From: Neorhizobium petrolearium | GTDB lineage: Bacteria; Pseudomonadota; Alphaproteobacteria; Rhizobiales; Rhizobiaceae | Reading direction: 5' to 3' | Assembly (NCBI RefSeq): GCF_017873175.1 | Contig: NZ_JAGGJW010000008.1 | Span: 246,503 to 310,502 of the forward strand | DNA length: 64,000 nucleotides | Shown here: positions 54,916 to 64,000 of the stretch, one piece after another | How positions within the stretch are numbered: position 1 is the first letter of the stretch | How the letters are laid out: each line of letters starts with the position of its first letter | The notes under the pieces: generated by a model | What the model saw: only the letters and a program-made list of their open reading frames with translations | The model's database searches: none | What the model was told of the DNA's origin: nothing | Program-made: the position numbers and the translations under genes

Positions 54916-55775
54916 CGACGCTGTCCGCGGCGGTCACGGAGGCGAGAAACCGGTTTTCGGAAGCGGGCCTGTCGGACGCGGCGATCGAGGCAAGGCTTCT
55001 CATCGGCGGCCTGCTCAAGCTCACGAGCACAGAGGTCTTCACCGGCGGCGAGCGGGTGCTGACGGAGGATGAGCTCGCCCGGATATCAAATGCAGTCGAA
55101 CGGCGCTTGAAACGGGAGCCCGTGCATCGCATATTAGGTTCACGGGAATTCCACGGGATGGATCTGCTGATTTCGAAAGAAACGCTGGAACCACGCCCGG
55201 ACACTGAGATCCTGGTGGATTCGGTGCTTCCCTATATGAGGCAGATTGTCGCAGTCAAGGGCGAGGCACGCCTCCTGGATCTCGGCACCGGCACAGGCGC
55301 GATTATTCTGGCGCTGTTGAAGGAAAGTCCGGAGACGCAGGGAATCGGCAGCGATATTTCGGAAGATGCGTTGAAAACGGCGGCTGAAAACGCAGCGCGA
55401 CTGGGATTGTCGGAGAGATTTGAGGCAATCCGAAGCGACTGGTTCGAGAACATTTCCGGGCGTTTCGACATAATCGTGTCAAATCCGCCCTATATACGGA
55501 GTGACGTTATCCCCGCACTGGAACCGGAAGTAAGGGATTTCGATCCTTCGGCGGCGTTGGACGGAGGGCCGGACGGGCTCGCTGCCTATCGCGCGATTGC
55601 CGCGGATGCTGGGAATTTTCTCGAAAAGGACGGCGTTATCGGCGTCGAAATCGGGTTCGATCAGAAGGAAACCGTGGCCGCGATTTTTCGCTCGGACGGC
55701 TTCGAGCTGGCACAGGCAAAACGTGACTACGGTGACAATGATCGTGTTCTCGTATTCACCGTGAAAGAGGCCTGA
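54912..55775 (+). CDS. prmC: Protein-(glutamine-N5) methyltransferase, release factor-specific
   Basis: Methylates the glutamine of the GGQ motif in RF1 and RF2. The 287-residue product has the N-terminal helical recognition domain, the SAM-binding motif L-D-L-G-T-G-T-G near residue 120, and the substrate-binding N-P-P-Y near residue 193. The start overlaps the prfA stop (ATGA), indicating translational coupling with its substrate gene. Length is normal. Confidence 0.96.
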   Translation: MTTLSAAVTEARNRFSEAGLSDAAIEARLLIGGLLKLTSTEVFTGGERVLTEDELARISNAVERRLKREPVHRILGSREFHGMDLLISKETLEPRPDTEILVDSVLPYMRQIVAVKGEARLLDLGTGTGAIILALLKESPETQGIGSDISEDALKTAAENAARLGLSERFEAIRSDWFENISGRFDIIVSNPPYIRSDVIPALEPEVRDFDPSAALDGGPDGLAAYRAIAADAGNFLEKDGVIGVEIGFDQKETVAAIFRSDGFELAQAKRDYGDNDRVLVFTVKEA

Positions 55776-56077
55776 TTTGCATAGTGAAGAAAAGGCTTGG
55801 ATTTCCGGAGGAAGCGGGATAGCTTGCGAGCTACGCACTGGGACGGCTGGGAATGAACAGCGATTCGTTCGGGTTATAGGTCAACCCTTGATCCTGCTCT
55901 TTTCGAAGAGTTGCGAAGGTTGAGCAATTCCCGGTGCGTGATTCAGTTAATTTAACTTTCACAAGCGGCAGGACGCTTTGTTCGCCCTGTGCGCGGCACG
56001 CGAAGTCTTGTTCCGGCATGGTCCGGTATGGCCGCGTGGCCCCTTATCAGCGAAGACAGAGAATTGGTGAACGATAG
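55776..56077. other. Intergenic region before the DUF4167 gene
   Basis: About 300 bases with no convincing gene on either strand. Short open frames lack ribosome-binding sites and recognisable products. It should contain the promoter and 5' leader of the DUF4167 gene. An AT-rich stretch (TTCAGTTAATTTAACTTTCAC) lies near 55943-55964. I see no strong hairpin or known leader motif. Confidence 0.5.
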
Positions 56078-56863
56078 ATGAGGCCAGGACAGCAGAACAA
56101 ACGCGGTCGAGGGCGCGGCAGTAACAATGGCGGCGGCAATTTCAACCGTAACAAGGGCGGCAATCCTCTCAGCAGGAGCTATGACAGTTCCGGCCCGGAC
56201 GTGAAAATCCGCGGCACCGCCCAGCATATCGCCGAGAAATATTCAGCGCTTGCCCGCGATGCGCAGAGCGCCGGCGACCGGGTCATGGCCGAGAACTACC
56301 TGCAGCACGCAGAACATTATAACCGCATCATAGCCGCCGCCCAGGCGCAGATGCAGGATCGCTTTCATCGCGACGATCGAGCCGATCAGGACCGTGACGG
56401 CAGCATGCTGGATCAGGATGATCTGGAAGCCGGCGATACGGATGAACTCGGTTTCAGCCAGCAGCTGGTCGTCGACGAAGCTCCGGCACCGCAGCAACAG
56501 CAGCCGCGCCGCGAACAGCGCGACCAAGCCCAGGACCAGCAGCCGCGTGAGAACCGGCGCGACCGCGATCAGCGCCGCGATCGCCGGCAGGATCGGCAGG
56601 AACGTCGGGAGCAGCAGCCCGCAGTGGCCGAGCCGCAACCGACCGTCGTCGACGGTTCCGGTCCGCAACCCGTCATCGAAGGCACTCCCGCGGAAGTCGT
56701 GGTCGAACAGGCCGAACAGGTAGATGCCGCAGCCCCGGCGGAACGGGCTCCGCGCCGCCGGGCAGCGAGCCGCCCGCGTCGCCAGCCGCGCAAGAGCGCC
56801 GAGGATGGTGAAACCGCCAACGACGACACCCAGCCGGCACTTGCAGAAGCTGCCGGCGAGTAA
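56078..56863 (+). CDS. DUF4167 family protein
   Basis: A 261-residue basic and low-complexity protein. The N-terminus is glycine- and asparagine-rich (G-R-G-R-G-S-N-N-G-G-G). The DUF4167 core follows, with I-R-G-T-A-Q-H-I-A-E-K-Y near residue 45 and A-E-N-Y-L-Q-H-A-E-H-Y near residue 75. A long Q-, R-, D- and A-rich tail makes up the rest, ending in arginine-rich stretches. The family is restricted to alphaproteobacteria and has no assigned function; the composition suggests RNA binding, which is inference. Confidence 0.9.
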   Translation: MRPGQQNKRGRGRGSNNGGGNFNRNKGGNPLSRSYDSSGPDVKIRGTAQHIAEKYSALARDAQSAGDRVMAENYLQHAEHYNRIIAAAQAQMQDRFHRDDRADQDRDGSMLDQDDLEAGDTDELGFSQQLVVDEAPAPQQQQPRREQRDQAQDQQPRENRRDRDQRRDRRQDRQERREQQPAVAEPQPTVVDGSGPQPVIEGTPAEVVVEQAEQVDAAAPAERAPRRRAASRPRRQPRKSAEDGETANDDTQPALAEAAGE

Positions 56864-56890
56864 GCTTCGACTGCAGAATTGCGCATTATC

Positions 56891-56921
56891 AAAAAACTCC
56901 GGCCGCAAGCCGGAGTTTTTT
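56891..56921 (+). terminator. Intrinsic terminator after the DUF4167 gene
   Basis: A perfect stem of about 13 bp, AAAAAACTCCGGC / GCCGGAGTTTTTT, with a 5-base CGCAA loop. A and T runs on both sides make it bidirectional, which suits the convergent membrane-protein gene downstream. Confidence 0.9.
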
Positions 56922-56999
56922 GCGTTTTGGAGGGCTCAGTAGGCGAGGGGAAGGAGTGCTTGCCATGTTCAGCGGTCAGTTCACCGCCGTCCGGAGTGG

Positions 57000-57470
57000 C
57001 TATCGCACGTCCCATGAAGCGTCCGGCCGCCACGAAACCACCGAAAGAGACGAGAGACAGAGGGCCACGAACACGATCAACGCATTGACCGCATGGGAAT
57101 ACTCCCATTGCAGCCTCAGCACCTGCCAATTTTCCGGCGCTGTTGTCCAGTTCTCGGTCGCCTGATTGGCCGGCAATGTCCAAAGAAGGAAAATTGCCAG
57201 CATGGCCACGAAACAAAGTGCAGCAAGTACCGCAAACCAGAATGGCCGTCGCTGCGAGCGGACCATGAAGGCCAGCACTGCGTTTGCAATCATGGCAGCC
57301 GGCCAAAGCGTTCCGAGAAACGCCCATCCGTCGTAGATGCCCTGGATGGAAAAATATTCGGCTCGAGCCAGCGCGATCTTGTTCGGCAAGGCGGCCAAAT
57401 GCGCGCCCGACGGAATAAGTGCCAGTGCTGAAATGATAATCGCGAGAAACTGGACGCTCCTGATCGTCAT
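57000..57470 (-). CDS. DUF1772-like integral membrane protein
   Basis: A 156-residue protein with four hydrophobic segments (about residues 5-25, 55-75, 80-100 and 130-150). The W-E-Y-S-H-A-V-N-A segment before the last helix resembles the DUF1772 family, some members of which act as anthrone oxygenases while most are uncharacterised. GGAGGGAAG precedes the ATG. It converges with the DUF4167 gene across the shared terminator. No functional partner is adjacent. Confidence 0.75.
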   Translation of the reverse strand: MTIRSVQFLAIIISALALIPSGAHLAALPNKIALARAEYFSIQGIYDGWAFLGTLWPAAMIANAVLAFMVRSQRRPFWFAVLAALCFVAMLAIFLLWTLPANQATENWTTAPENWQVLRLQWEYSHAVNALIVFVALCLSSLSVVSWRPDASWDVR

Positions 57471-57608
57471 CGATCTTCCCTCCTTCTGGCCAGAAGCCCG
57501 CGCTATTCAGGGGGCGGTCCGTTCCCCTAGACGCGAGACTGCGAAGGGAACTTCCACCCGAGAAACGGGCTAAAGGTTGCGATGTTCTTTCCGTGTCTCA
57601 AGATAGTG

Positions 57609-57740
57609 TCAAACTCCGGCTGTAACAGCGCCGGCTGCGATGCAGATCGCGATTCCAATGCCGGTATTTCCGCCGATTTGACCGAAGGCCGCTCCGAGCA
57701 CCGCACCGCCAAATATTCCCCACGCGAGCTTGCTTGCCAT
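57609..57740 (-). CDS. Small glycine-zipper membrane protein
   Basis: A 43-residue peptide, M-A-S-K-L-A-W-G followed by two hydrophobic helices with repeated G-x-x-x-G spacing (G-G-A-V-L-G and G-I-G-I-A). An ATG three codons upstream could also start it. The ribosome-binding site is weak (AGAGAG). Composition and helix pattern favour a real small membrane protein over chance, but I cannot identify it. Confidence 0.45.
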   Translation of the reverse strand: MASKLAWGIFGGAVLGAAFGQIGGNTGIGIAICIAAGAVTAGV

Positions 57741-57875
57741 TAATGCCATCTCTCTGCTGCTCTGGATCAATGGCGGGAATGCCGGATCGTTCCGAGGGGC
57801 TTTCCATTTTGGCCCGGACCTGCCGTCGGCCATTCCAGGGTTGCCTTCAGGCCGGATCAAAAGCTCCCGGCAGGT

Positions 57876-57905
57876 CCTTTAAATCCGCAAAATCGCTTAC
57901 CATAT
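57876..57905 (+). promoter_or_regulatory. Possible heat-shock (RpoH-type) promoter of clpB
   Basis: CCTTTAAA followed after 16 bases by CCATAT resembles the alphaproteobacterial RpoH promoter shape (CTTGAAA-like element and a CCAT-rich -10). The first element deviates from consensus. The position, about 110 bases before the clpB start, is plausible. Evidence is sequence similarity only. Confidence 0.3.
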
Positions 57906-58014
57906 CTCAATCCGAAGCCGGTTGTTGCCGGCCGGGCTCGCCTTTGAGGGAGCTCAATCTCAATCATCGGCTTGTGCCTTAAAGTAGGGCAGGTCGATCA
58001 CTGGAGGTCAGAGA

Positions 58015-60615
58015 ATGAACATCGAAAAATATTCCGAGCGAGTCCGCGGCTTCCTGCAGTCGGCGCAGACGCAGGCGCTTGCTGCCGGTAATCAGCAGTT
58101 CGCGCCCGAACACGTGTTGAAGGTTTTGCTTGACGACGACCAGGGCATGGCGTCTTCACTCATCGAGCGAGCCGGCGGCAGCGCCAAGGAAGCCCGCATC
58201 GCCAATGATGCCGCGCTTGCAAAGCTTCCGAAAGTTTCCGGCGGCGGCGGTGAAATCTATCTTTCCCAGCCCCTTGCCAAGGTTTTTGCAACGGCTGAAG
58301 ACGCTGCCAAGAAAGCCGGCGACAGTTTTGTCACCGTCGAACGCCTGCTGCTCGCGCTTGCCATCGAGAGCTCGGCTTCGACGTCCGCGACCCTGAAGAA
58401 GGCAGGCGTTACCGCGCAAGGCCTTAACCAGGTCATCAATGATATCCGCAAGGGCCGCACAGCCGATAGCGCCAATGCGGAACAGGGGTTCGAGGCGCTG
58501 AAGAAATATGCGCGCGATCTCACCGCGGAAGCCCGCGACGGCAGGCTTGATCCGGTGATTGGCCGCGACGACGAGATCCGCCGCACGATCCAGGTCCTTT
58601 CCCGCCGCACCAAGAACAATCCGGTGCTGATCGGCGAGCCCGGCGTCGGCAAGACGGCGATTGCGGAGGGCCTTGCGCTCAGGATCGTCAACGGCGACGT
58701 TCCGGAGAGCCTCAAGGACAAGAAGCTGATGGCGCTAGACATGGGCGCGCTCATCGCCGGCGCGAAATATCGCGGCGAATTCGAGGAACGCCTGAAGAGC
58801 GTGCTGAACGAAGTCCAATCGGAAAACGGCGAGATCATCCTGTTCATCGACGAGATGCACACGCTGGTCGGCGCCGGCAAGTCCGAAGGCGCGATGGATG
58901 CCTCCAACCTTTTGAAGCCGGCACTTGCCCGCGGCGAGCTGCATTGCGTCGGGGCGACCACGCTCGACGAATACCGCAAGCATGTGGAAAAGGACGCCGC
59001 ACTTGCCCGTCGCTTCCAGCCGGTCATGGTCGACGAGCCGACGGTTGAGGACACCATCTCGATCCTGCGCGGTCTCAAGGAGAAATACGAACAGCATCAC
59101 AAGGTCCGCATCTCGGATTCGGCCCTGGTGGCGGCTGCGACGCTTTCCAACCGCTATATTACCGACAGGTTCCTGCCGGACAAGGCGATCGACCTGATGG
59201 ACGAAGCCGCTTCGCGGCTTCGCATGCAGGTGGATTCGAAGCCCGAGGAGCTCGATGAGCTCGACCGGCGCATCATGCAGCTGAAGATCGAGCGCGAGGC
59301 CCTGAAGAAGGAAACCGACAGCGCCTCGGCAGACCGGTTGTCGCGTCTCGAAAGCGAAGTCACCTCGCTCGAGGAGCAGGCGGATGCGCTGACGGCCCGC
59401 TGGCAGGCTGAAAAGCAGAAGCTCGGCCTTGCCGCCGACCTCAAGAAGCAGCTCGACGAGGCCCGCAACGAACTGGCGACTGCCCAGCGCAAGGGGGAAT
59501 ACCAGCGTGCGGGAGAGCTGACCTACGGCGTGATCCCCGATCTGGAAAAGCGTCTCGTGGACGCCGAAGCTAAGGACGGCTCGACCAATGCCATGGTGCA
59601 GGAAGTCGTCACCCCGGACGCAATCGCCCATGTGGTTTCCCGCTGGACGGGCATTCCGGTCGACAAGATGCTGGAAGGCGAGCGCGAGAAATTGCTCAGG
59701 ATGGAAGACGAACTGGCGAAGTCCGTCGTCGGTCAGGGCGATGCCGTGCAGGCGGTCTCGCGTGCGGTTCGCCGTTCGCGCGCCGGCCTGCAGGACCCGA
59801 ATCGGCCGATCGGCTCGTTCATCTTCTTAGGCCCGACCGGTGTCGGCAAGACGGAGCTGACGAAGTCACTCGCCCGCTTTCTGTTCGACGACGAGACGGC
59901 GATGATCCGCATGGACATGTCGGAATACATGGAGAAGCACTCGGTCGCCCGGCTGATCGGTGCGCCTCCTGGTTATGTCGGCTATGACGAAGGCGGCGCG
60001 CTGACGGAGGCCGTCCGCCGCAAACCCTATCAGGTGGTGCTGTTCGACGAGATCGAGAAGGCGCATCCGGACGTGTTCAACGTCCTCCTGCAGGTGCTTG
60101 ACGACGGGCGCCTGACGGACGGGCAGGGCCGCACGGTCGACTTCAAGAACACGATCATCATCATGACCTCGAACCTCGGCGCGGAATACCTTACCAATCT
60201 CCGCGAAGGCGAGGATGTGGACCAGGTCCGTGACCAGGTGATGGATGTGGTCAAGGCCTCGTTCCGTCCGGAATTCCTGAACCGCGTCGACGAGATCATC
60301 CTGTTCCATCGCCTGGCGCGCAGCGAGATGGGGGCGATCGTCGACATCCAGATGAAGCGGCTCGTCGCGCTTCTGGCGGAGCGCAAGATCACGATCGAGC
60401 TCGGCGAGGATGCCCGCGAATGGCTGGCCGACAAGGGTTACGACCCTGTGTATGGCGCCCGGCCGCTGAAGCGGGTGATCCAGAAATACGTGCAGGATCC
60501 GCTCGCCGAGCAGATCCTGGGCGGCTCAGTCCCGGACGGCTCGACTGTCGCGGTCAGCTCCGGATCCGACCGGCTGCTCTTCCGCGTCAAGCGGGAGGTC
60601 AGCGAGGCGGCGTAA
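58015..60615 (+). CDS. clpB: ATP-dependent chaperone ClpB
   Basis: Hexameric disaggregase that works with DnaK to rescue aggregated proteins. The 866-residue product has the N-domain (about 1-145), a first AAA+ module with Walker A G-E-P-G-V-G-K-T near residue 207, the middle coiled coil (about 400-520) that distinguishes ClpB from ClpA, and a second AAA+ module with G-P-T-G-V-G-K-T near residue 606. GGAGG precedes the ATG. Length and motif order are normal, and it ends in a clear terminator. Confidence 0.98.
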   Translation: MNIEKYSERVRGFLQSAQTQALAAGNQQFAPEHVLKVLLDDDQGMASSLIERAGGSAKEARIANDAALAKLPKVSGGGGEIYLSQPLAKVFATAEDAAKKAGDSFVTVERLLLALAIESSASTSATLKKAGVTAQGLNQVINDIRKGRTADSANAEQGFEALKKYARDLTAEARDGRLDPVIGRDDEIRRTIQVLSRRTKNNPVLIGEPGVGKTAIAEGLALRIVNGDVPESLKDKKLMALDMGALIAGAKYRGEFEERLKSVLNEVQSENGEIILFIDEMHTLVGAGKSEGAMDASNLLKPALARGELHCVGATTLDEYRKHVEKDAALARRFQPVMVDEPTVEDTISILRGLKEKYEQHHKVRISDSALVAAATLSNRYITDRFLPDKAIDLMDEAASRLRMQVDSKPEELDELDRRIMQLKIEREALKKETDSASADRLSRLESEVTSLEEQADALTARWQAEKQKLGLAADLKKQLDEARNELATAQRKGEYQRAGELTYGVIPDLEKRLVDAEAKDGSTNAMVQEVVTPDAIAHVVSRWTGIPVDKMLEGEREKLLRMEDELAKSVVGQGDAVQAVSRAVRRSRAGLQDPNRPIGSFIFLGPTGVGKTELTKSLARFLFDDETAMIRMDMSEYMEKHSVARLIGAPPGYVGYDEGGALTEAVRRKPYQVVLFDEIEKAHPDVFNVLLQVLDDGRLTDGQGRTVDFKNTIIIMTSNLGAEYLTNLREGEDVDQVRDQVMDVVKASFRPEFLNRVDEIILFHRLARSEMGAIVDIQMKRLVALLAERKITIELGEDAREWLADKGYDPVYGARPLKRVIQKYVQDPLAEQILGGSVPDGSTVAVSSGSDRLLFRVKREVSEAA

Positions 60616-60625
60616 CCGCTTTCTC

Positions 60626-60653
60626 AAGGCCGCTCTTCGGGGCGGCCTTTTTC
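60626..60653 (+). terminator. Intrinsic terminator after clpB
   Basis: An 8-bp stem, AAGGCCGC / GCGGCCTT, with an 8-base loop and a T run (TTTTTC), beginning 11 bases after the clpB stop. Confidence 0.88.
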
Positions 60654-60676
60654 ATTTGGGGATAGGGGGATGCGAC

Positions 60677-61585
60677 GTGGCCGAGCCGCTTTTTCCATCG
60701 AAAATCAAACCGGGCGACAAGATCAGGTTCGTATCGCCGGCAAGTACGCCGGATCGCGACCTCATCCTGAGGCGGGCAGAGCGTCTGAGGGACATGGGCT
60801 TCGATGTCGATTTCGGCACCTATGCCTTTGCCGAATACGGTTTTTATGCCGGCACGCATGAGCATCGTCTATCCGATCTCAATCTGGCTCTGTCCGATCC
60901 GCAGGTACGGGCGATTTTCGCGACGCGTGGCGGTCGCGGTTCCTACAGAATAGCAGGTGATCTCGATTTCGATGCGGTCCGGCGCGACCCGAAGCCCATT
61001 CTGGGGTTCAGCGATATCACGGCCATCCACATGATGCTGATGCGGCGATGCGGTCTTATCGGTCTGCACGGCGCGCTTTATGGCGATGACGGCGGGCCGG
61101 GTCCCTCCAATACCGATATCCTGATGCGCTTCCTGATGGAGGCAGGCACGATCGTTTTCACGGCCCGCGACGATGAAGTCAGCGCGAAGACGACGACGTC
61201 AGGCCGGGCGCAGGGCCGGTTGATGGGTGGCAATCTCGAGACATTGGCGACGATGATCGGCTGGGGACTTCCTTCGTTCGACGGCGCGATCCTGCTGATC
61301 GAAGCAGTGGATTGCATGCCCGGGCTTACGGATCGTATGTTGACCCTGCTGATGAAATCGGGAGCCCTGGATGGAATTGCGGGCATAGCCGCCGGGCAAT
61401 TCACGCTGGCGAACCGCGAGAAGGGCGAGGCGATCATCGCCATCGTCGACGAACATATCCGCGCGCTCGGCATTCCCGTATTAGGGGGGCTTCCGTTCGG
61501 CCACGGTAAAGGAGCGCTGACCACTCCTATCGGTGGCATGGCGGTCCTGGACGCTGATGCCCGCACGCTTACTGTCGATTATTGA
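60677..61585 (+). CDS. LD-carboxypeptidase, S66 family
   Basis: Cleaves L,D peptide bonds in muropeptides during peptidoglycan recycling, or acts on related small peptides such as microcin C. The 302-residue product shows the nucleophile serine in R-G-G-R-G-S-Y near residue 83, a glutamate in L-I-E-A-V-D near residue 207, and a histidine in P-F-G-H-G-K near residue 275, the S66 triad. GTG at 60677 is chosen because GGGGGA lies seven bases upstream. No signal peptide is seen, so the enzyme is cytoplasmic. Confidence 0.88.
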   Translation: MAEPLFPSKIKPGDKIRFVSPASTPDRDLILRRAERLRDMGFDVDFGTYAFAEYGFYAGTHEHRLSDLNLALSDPQVRAIFATRGGRGSYRIAGDLDFDAVRRDPKPILGFSDITAIHMMLMRRCGLIGLHGALYGDDGGPGPSNTDILMRFLMEAGTIVFTARDDEVSAKTTTSGRAQGRLMGGNLETLATMIGWGLPSFDGAILLIEAVDCMPGLTDRMLTLLMKSGALDGIAGIAAGQFTLANREKGEAIIAIVDEHIRALGIPVLGGLPFGHGKGALTTPIGGMAVLDADARTLTVDY

Positions 61586-61591
61586 GCAAAT

Positions 61592-63532
61592 TTACCGGCT
61601 GGCGAGTTCATCGGATGGCTGGATGTCGAGCAACGCGTCGATGCGCTTGCGCTCTTCCTCGAAACGGGCGAGTGCCTTGTCCTTGAGCGAACTGCCGCCC
61701 GGCAGCCGCACCTTCATCGGGTCGACCTTCGTGCCGTTGACGATCAGTTCATAGTGAAGGTGGGAACCGGTGGACTGGCCGGTCGAGCCGACATAACCGA
61801 TCACCTGGCCCTGCGTTATCTTTGCGCCTTCGCGAACTCCCGAAGCGATCGCGCTCTGGTGATTGTAGGAGGATTCGTAACCGTTGGCATGGCGGATGAT
61901 CGTTTGGTTGCCGTAGCCGCCGGAATCCCAGCCGGCCTTTTCGACGGTGCCGTTGCCGGTCGCGATGATCGGGGTGCCGCGCGGCGCGGCCCAGTCGGTG
62001 CCGGTATGCATAAGGGCTCGCCCGAGGATCGGGTGGCCGCGCATGCCGAAGCCCGACGTCATGCGGCCGTTCGGAACCGGGTTGCGCAGCAGGAACTGCC
62101 GGATGCTCTTGCCGTTTTCGTCGAAATAGTCGATCGAGCCGTCGTCGGGATTCTGAAAACGATAGAAGCGGGTCGTGGTGTCGCCGAAGTGAGCGCTCAC
62201 ATAGAGCAATTCGGAATTCTTGTCCGCCTGGCCCTTTTCATCGGTGACCGAGAAGAACGCTTCGATGTTGTCCGACGGCTTCAACTGGGCCTGGAGGTCG
62301 GCATTGCTTGCGAGCAGTTTCACAAGCAGGCTCGTCATTTCCTTGCTCATGCCGTAAGAGAGAGCGGCACGATAGATACCATCATAGACACGCGGCAGTT
62401 CGCGGCTTGTGACGATCTGTGGCGGCTCTTCGCTGAAGGCGGAGGCGACGGCATCCAGCATCGGCGGCTCTTCGCCAGCGACGAAACGGCCATGATCGTC
62501 GATGGCAACCGTAACCTCATGCTTACCGCGTCGGTAGATGCTCGCGCGGACGACAAGAACCATGTCACCTTCCTGGATCACGCCGATGCGCAGCACATCG
62601 CCAGGACCAAGATCTGCTTCTCCGGTCTGTGATTGAAGATAACCGGAAATCTCCCGCGCCTTGCCCTCCGGGTAGCCGACTTCCATCATGGCCTGGGCGA
62701 CGGTCTCCGCCTTGCGGATCGGGATGATGTCATCGGCATATTCGCGCGTGTGCGAGGTGATCGGCTCCGGCGCCGAAACCGAGATATTCTCTTCGACGAT
62801 GCGCGCCGAGAGGCCGGCGGTGATGTCGAGGTCGCTGTTGTCGTCCTTGGATGAGAAGCGCTGAGGATCGACGTAGTAGAGAGCCGAAAGCTGGCTGTCG
62901 CCGTCTGTCAGTACCGAACCGTTGGAACGGACGTTCTCCTCCACTTCCTCCAGCGTCATGGCAGGCGCATAGGCATAGGTGCTGCCGCTACTGGGGAAAG
63001 GGATCGTCTGCAGGCTGACTTCCGACTCCACGTTGGAACCGTAGATGGTGCCGGCACGCGCGGCCGGCGGGGGCAGCGCCTCGCTGGACGAAAAGATCGT
63101 CAGCGGGTCGAAGGCCGGATAATCCTCCTGCGCCACGTGATTTGCGGCAAGGTTCATCTTCACATGCGCAAAAGGTTTGCGGCGGACGACTTCCTTGTTG
63201 CCTTCATTGACGACGGTGGAAACCTCCATGATCTTCCGGTCCGTCGGCATGGCGACGATGTTGCCGCCGAGCAGGCGTTTGCCGCGCGATGCGGTGTCTG
63301 AATCATCGTTCGGGATGGAGGCGGAAGCTTCGGCCGGGATGGCGAGCTGCTGGCGTCCGTCCAACGCCGCAAACAGCGCAACACCCATCAGGATCGAGGA
63401 CGTGATGCCGGTCAGAAAGGTGCCGGAAAGCCAACGGAGGGAAATCTCACGGCGATCGGGAGCGCGACGGCCGTCGGCGAGGATCGGCGGTTCGTTGCCG
63501 AGCGAGCGGATCGTGCTGCGGGCCGTCATCAT
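61592..63532 (-). CDS. M23 family metallopeptidase with LytM domain
   Basis: A cell-wall endopeptidase of 646 residues anchored by one N-terminal helix (about residues 38-58). A long extracytoplasmic region precedes the C-terminal LytM domain. The zinc ligands are intact: H-T-G-T-D near residue 520 and H-L-H-Y-E near residue 601, so it is likely an active enzyme rather than an EnvC-like activator. An upstream region near residues 290-345 resembles an OapA or LysM-like module. It converges with the LD-carboxypeptidase gene with six bases between stops. Confidence 0.93.
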   Translation of the reverse strand: MMTARSTIRSLGNEPPILADGRRAPDRREISLRWLSGTFLTGITSSILMGVALFAALDGRQQLAIPAEASASIPNDDSDTASRGKRLLGGNIVAMPTDRKIMEVSTVVNEGNKEVVRRKPFAHVKMNLAANHVAQEDYPAFDPLTIFSSSEALPPPAARAGTIYGSNVESEVSLQTIPFPSSGSTYAYAPAMTLEEVEENVRSNGSVLTDGDSQLSALYYVDPQRFSSKDDNSDLDITAGLSARIVEENISVSAPEPITSHTREYADDIIPIRKAETVAQAMMEVGYPEGKAREISGYLQSQTGEADLGPGDVLRIGVIQEGDMVLVVRASIYRRGKHEVTVAIDDHGRFVAGEEPPMLDAVASAFSEEPPQIVTSRELPRVYDGIYRAALSYGMSKEMTSLLVKLLASNADLQAQLKPSDNIEAFFSVTDEKGQADKNSELLYVSAHFGDTTTRFYRFQNPDDGSIDYFDENGKSIRQFLLRNPVPNGRMTSGFGMRGHPILGRALMHTGTDWAAPRGTPIIATGNGTVEKAGWDSGGYGNQTIIRHANGYESSYNHQSAIASGVREGAKITQGQVIGYVGSTGQSTGSHLHYELIVNGTKVDPMKVRLPGGSSLKDKALARFEEERKRIDALLDIQPSDELASR

Positions 63533-63880
63533 GCCAGTCTAAGCCAGTTCCCCTGATACTCGTTGTAACCGCGGGCAGGGTTCAATCTGCCCGTGGAACC
63601 TTGGGCCAAACATGTGCCCGTTTCAGCCTGGAGAGTCAAATCGGCATGGTTGCAAACGCGTGCAACCTTGAATCCGCCCTTCGAATCCCCATTTGAGCTT
63701 TGCTAACCATGAGATTGTGAATTTGTCGGGGCAGTTTTGAGGCACGGCGCGGAAGCCTGTTGTTTTCCGGCCTTGAAACGGGTTCCGATATCATCGGGGA
63801 AGCAGGTTTTCCGAGGAAATGCGGAAATTATCATTGTAAATCAAATGCATGTCGTTTTTCTCGGAAATTCCAGAATTGAT
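63533..63880. other. Intergenic region upstream of a probable rRNA operon
   Basis: No convincing protein gene is seen on either strand. Base composition becomes more AT-rich toward the right, with A and T tracts (TTATCATTGTAAATC, GTCGTTTTTCTC) just upstream of the promoter described next. These could form an UP element or Fis-type activation region. Confidence 0.5.
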
Positions 63881-63883
63881 GTG

Positions 63884-63912
63884 TTGACTTGTTCTTCTGT
63901 GTCCCTCTATAA
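63884..63912 (+). promoter_or_regulatory. Strong sigma-70 promoter, probable rRNA operon promoter
   Basis: TTGACT and CTATAA are separated by 17 bases, close to the rhizobial sigma-70 consensus. The following GCCGTGTCACTGACGAGGGC leader and the GTCCTTTGTTCTGGAG segment resemble the 5' leader of rhizobial 16S rRNA operons as I remember them. No coding sequence follows before the window ends, about 90 bases later. The -35 and -10 elements are seen; the rRNA assignment is inference. Confidence 0.6.
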
Positions 63913-64000
63913 GCCGTGTCACTGACGAGGGCGGCGGCGCTGCTGGCGACGAAGTCCTTTGTTCTGGAGAAATCCTTTAGCATTGGCGATTGCTGAATGT

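Noticed and set aside
1..64000. CRISPR arrays, prophage, insertion sequences and integrase genes
   Set aside because: I saw no regularly spaced direct repeats, transposase or integrase motifs in the window. The repeats present are palindromic intergenic elements.

Overview
The window is a G+C-rich chromosomal segment from an alphaproteobacterium. Rhizobiaceae (Rhizobium/Agrobacterium-like) fits best. Supporting signs are the argH / LptM-like lipoprotein / lysA / DUF4175 block, etfB-etfA beside a 3-hydroxybutyryl-CoA dehydrogenase, the comF-grxC-nitrilase-DUF1178 run, lysC-ptsP-prfA-prmC, DUF4167 followed by clpB, and several palindromic intergenic elements of rhizobial type. This assignment rests on family recognition and gene order; no database search was possible.

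Layout. 1-7 kb: DUF4175 envelope protein (cut by the window edge), lysA, a small lipoprotein and argH on the minus strand, with tlpA divergent from argH. 7-13 kb: minus-strand electron-transfer flavoprotein genes with a hydroxyacyl-CoA dehydrogenase, rhomboid protease, cobalamin adenosyltransferase, twin-transmembrane protein and SDR oxidoreductase. 12.4-24.5 kb: YihY membrane protein, gluQ, an AlkA-type glycosylase, an HNH nuclease, DsbB, a lone glycosyltransferase-like gene, tRNA-Leu(CAA), an acyl-CoA synthetase, a polysaccharide flippase with a GNAT partner, and an MFS pump with a divergent LysR regulator. 24.5-36.6 kb: housekeeping genes (secA, parvulin, argJ-GNAT-mutT, comF-grxC-nitrilase-DUF1178, ubiG), with an orphan Flp pilin and a decayed ParE toxin gene.

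36.6-48.9 kb is accessory. An alpha/beta hydrolase and a small secreted protein are followed by a carbohydrate-utilisation locus: a CUT1 ABC transporter (ATPase, two permeases, binding protein), an 827-residue protein of unrecognised family, KduI, a GH105-type unsaturated-uronyl hydrolase, and a divergent LacI regulator. The logic is uptake of a pectin- or rhamnogalacturonan-type oligosaccharide bearing a 4,5-unsaturated uronic acid, intracellular removal of that end by the GH105 enzyme, and isomerisation by KduI. The 827-residue protein is the least explained component and the best candidate for new biochemistry.

49-64 kb returns to conserved genes: an SH3b protein with a charged repeat tail, lysC, ptsP, prfA, prmC, DUF4167, clpB, an S66 LD-carboxypeptidase and an M23 peptidase. 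The last 120 bases carry a near-consensus sigma-70 promoter with a leader resembling that of a rhizobial rRNA operon, which would begin just beyond the window.
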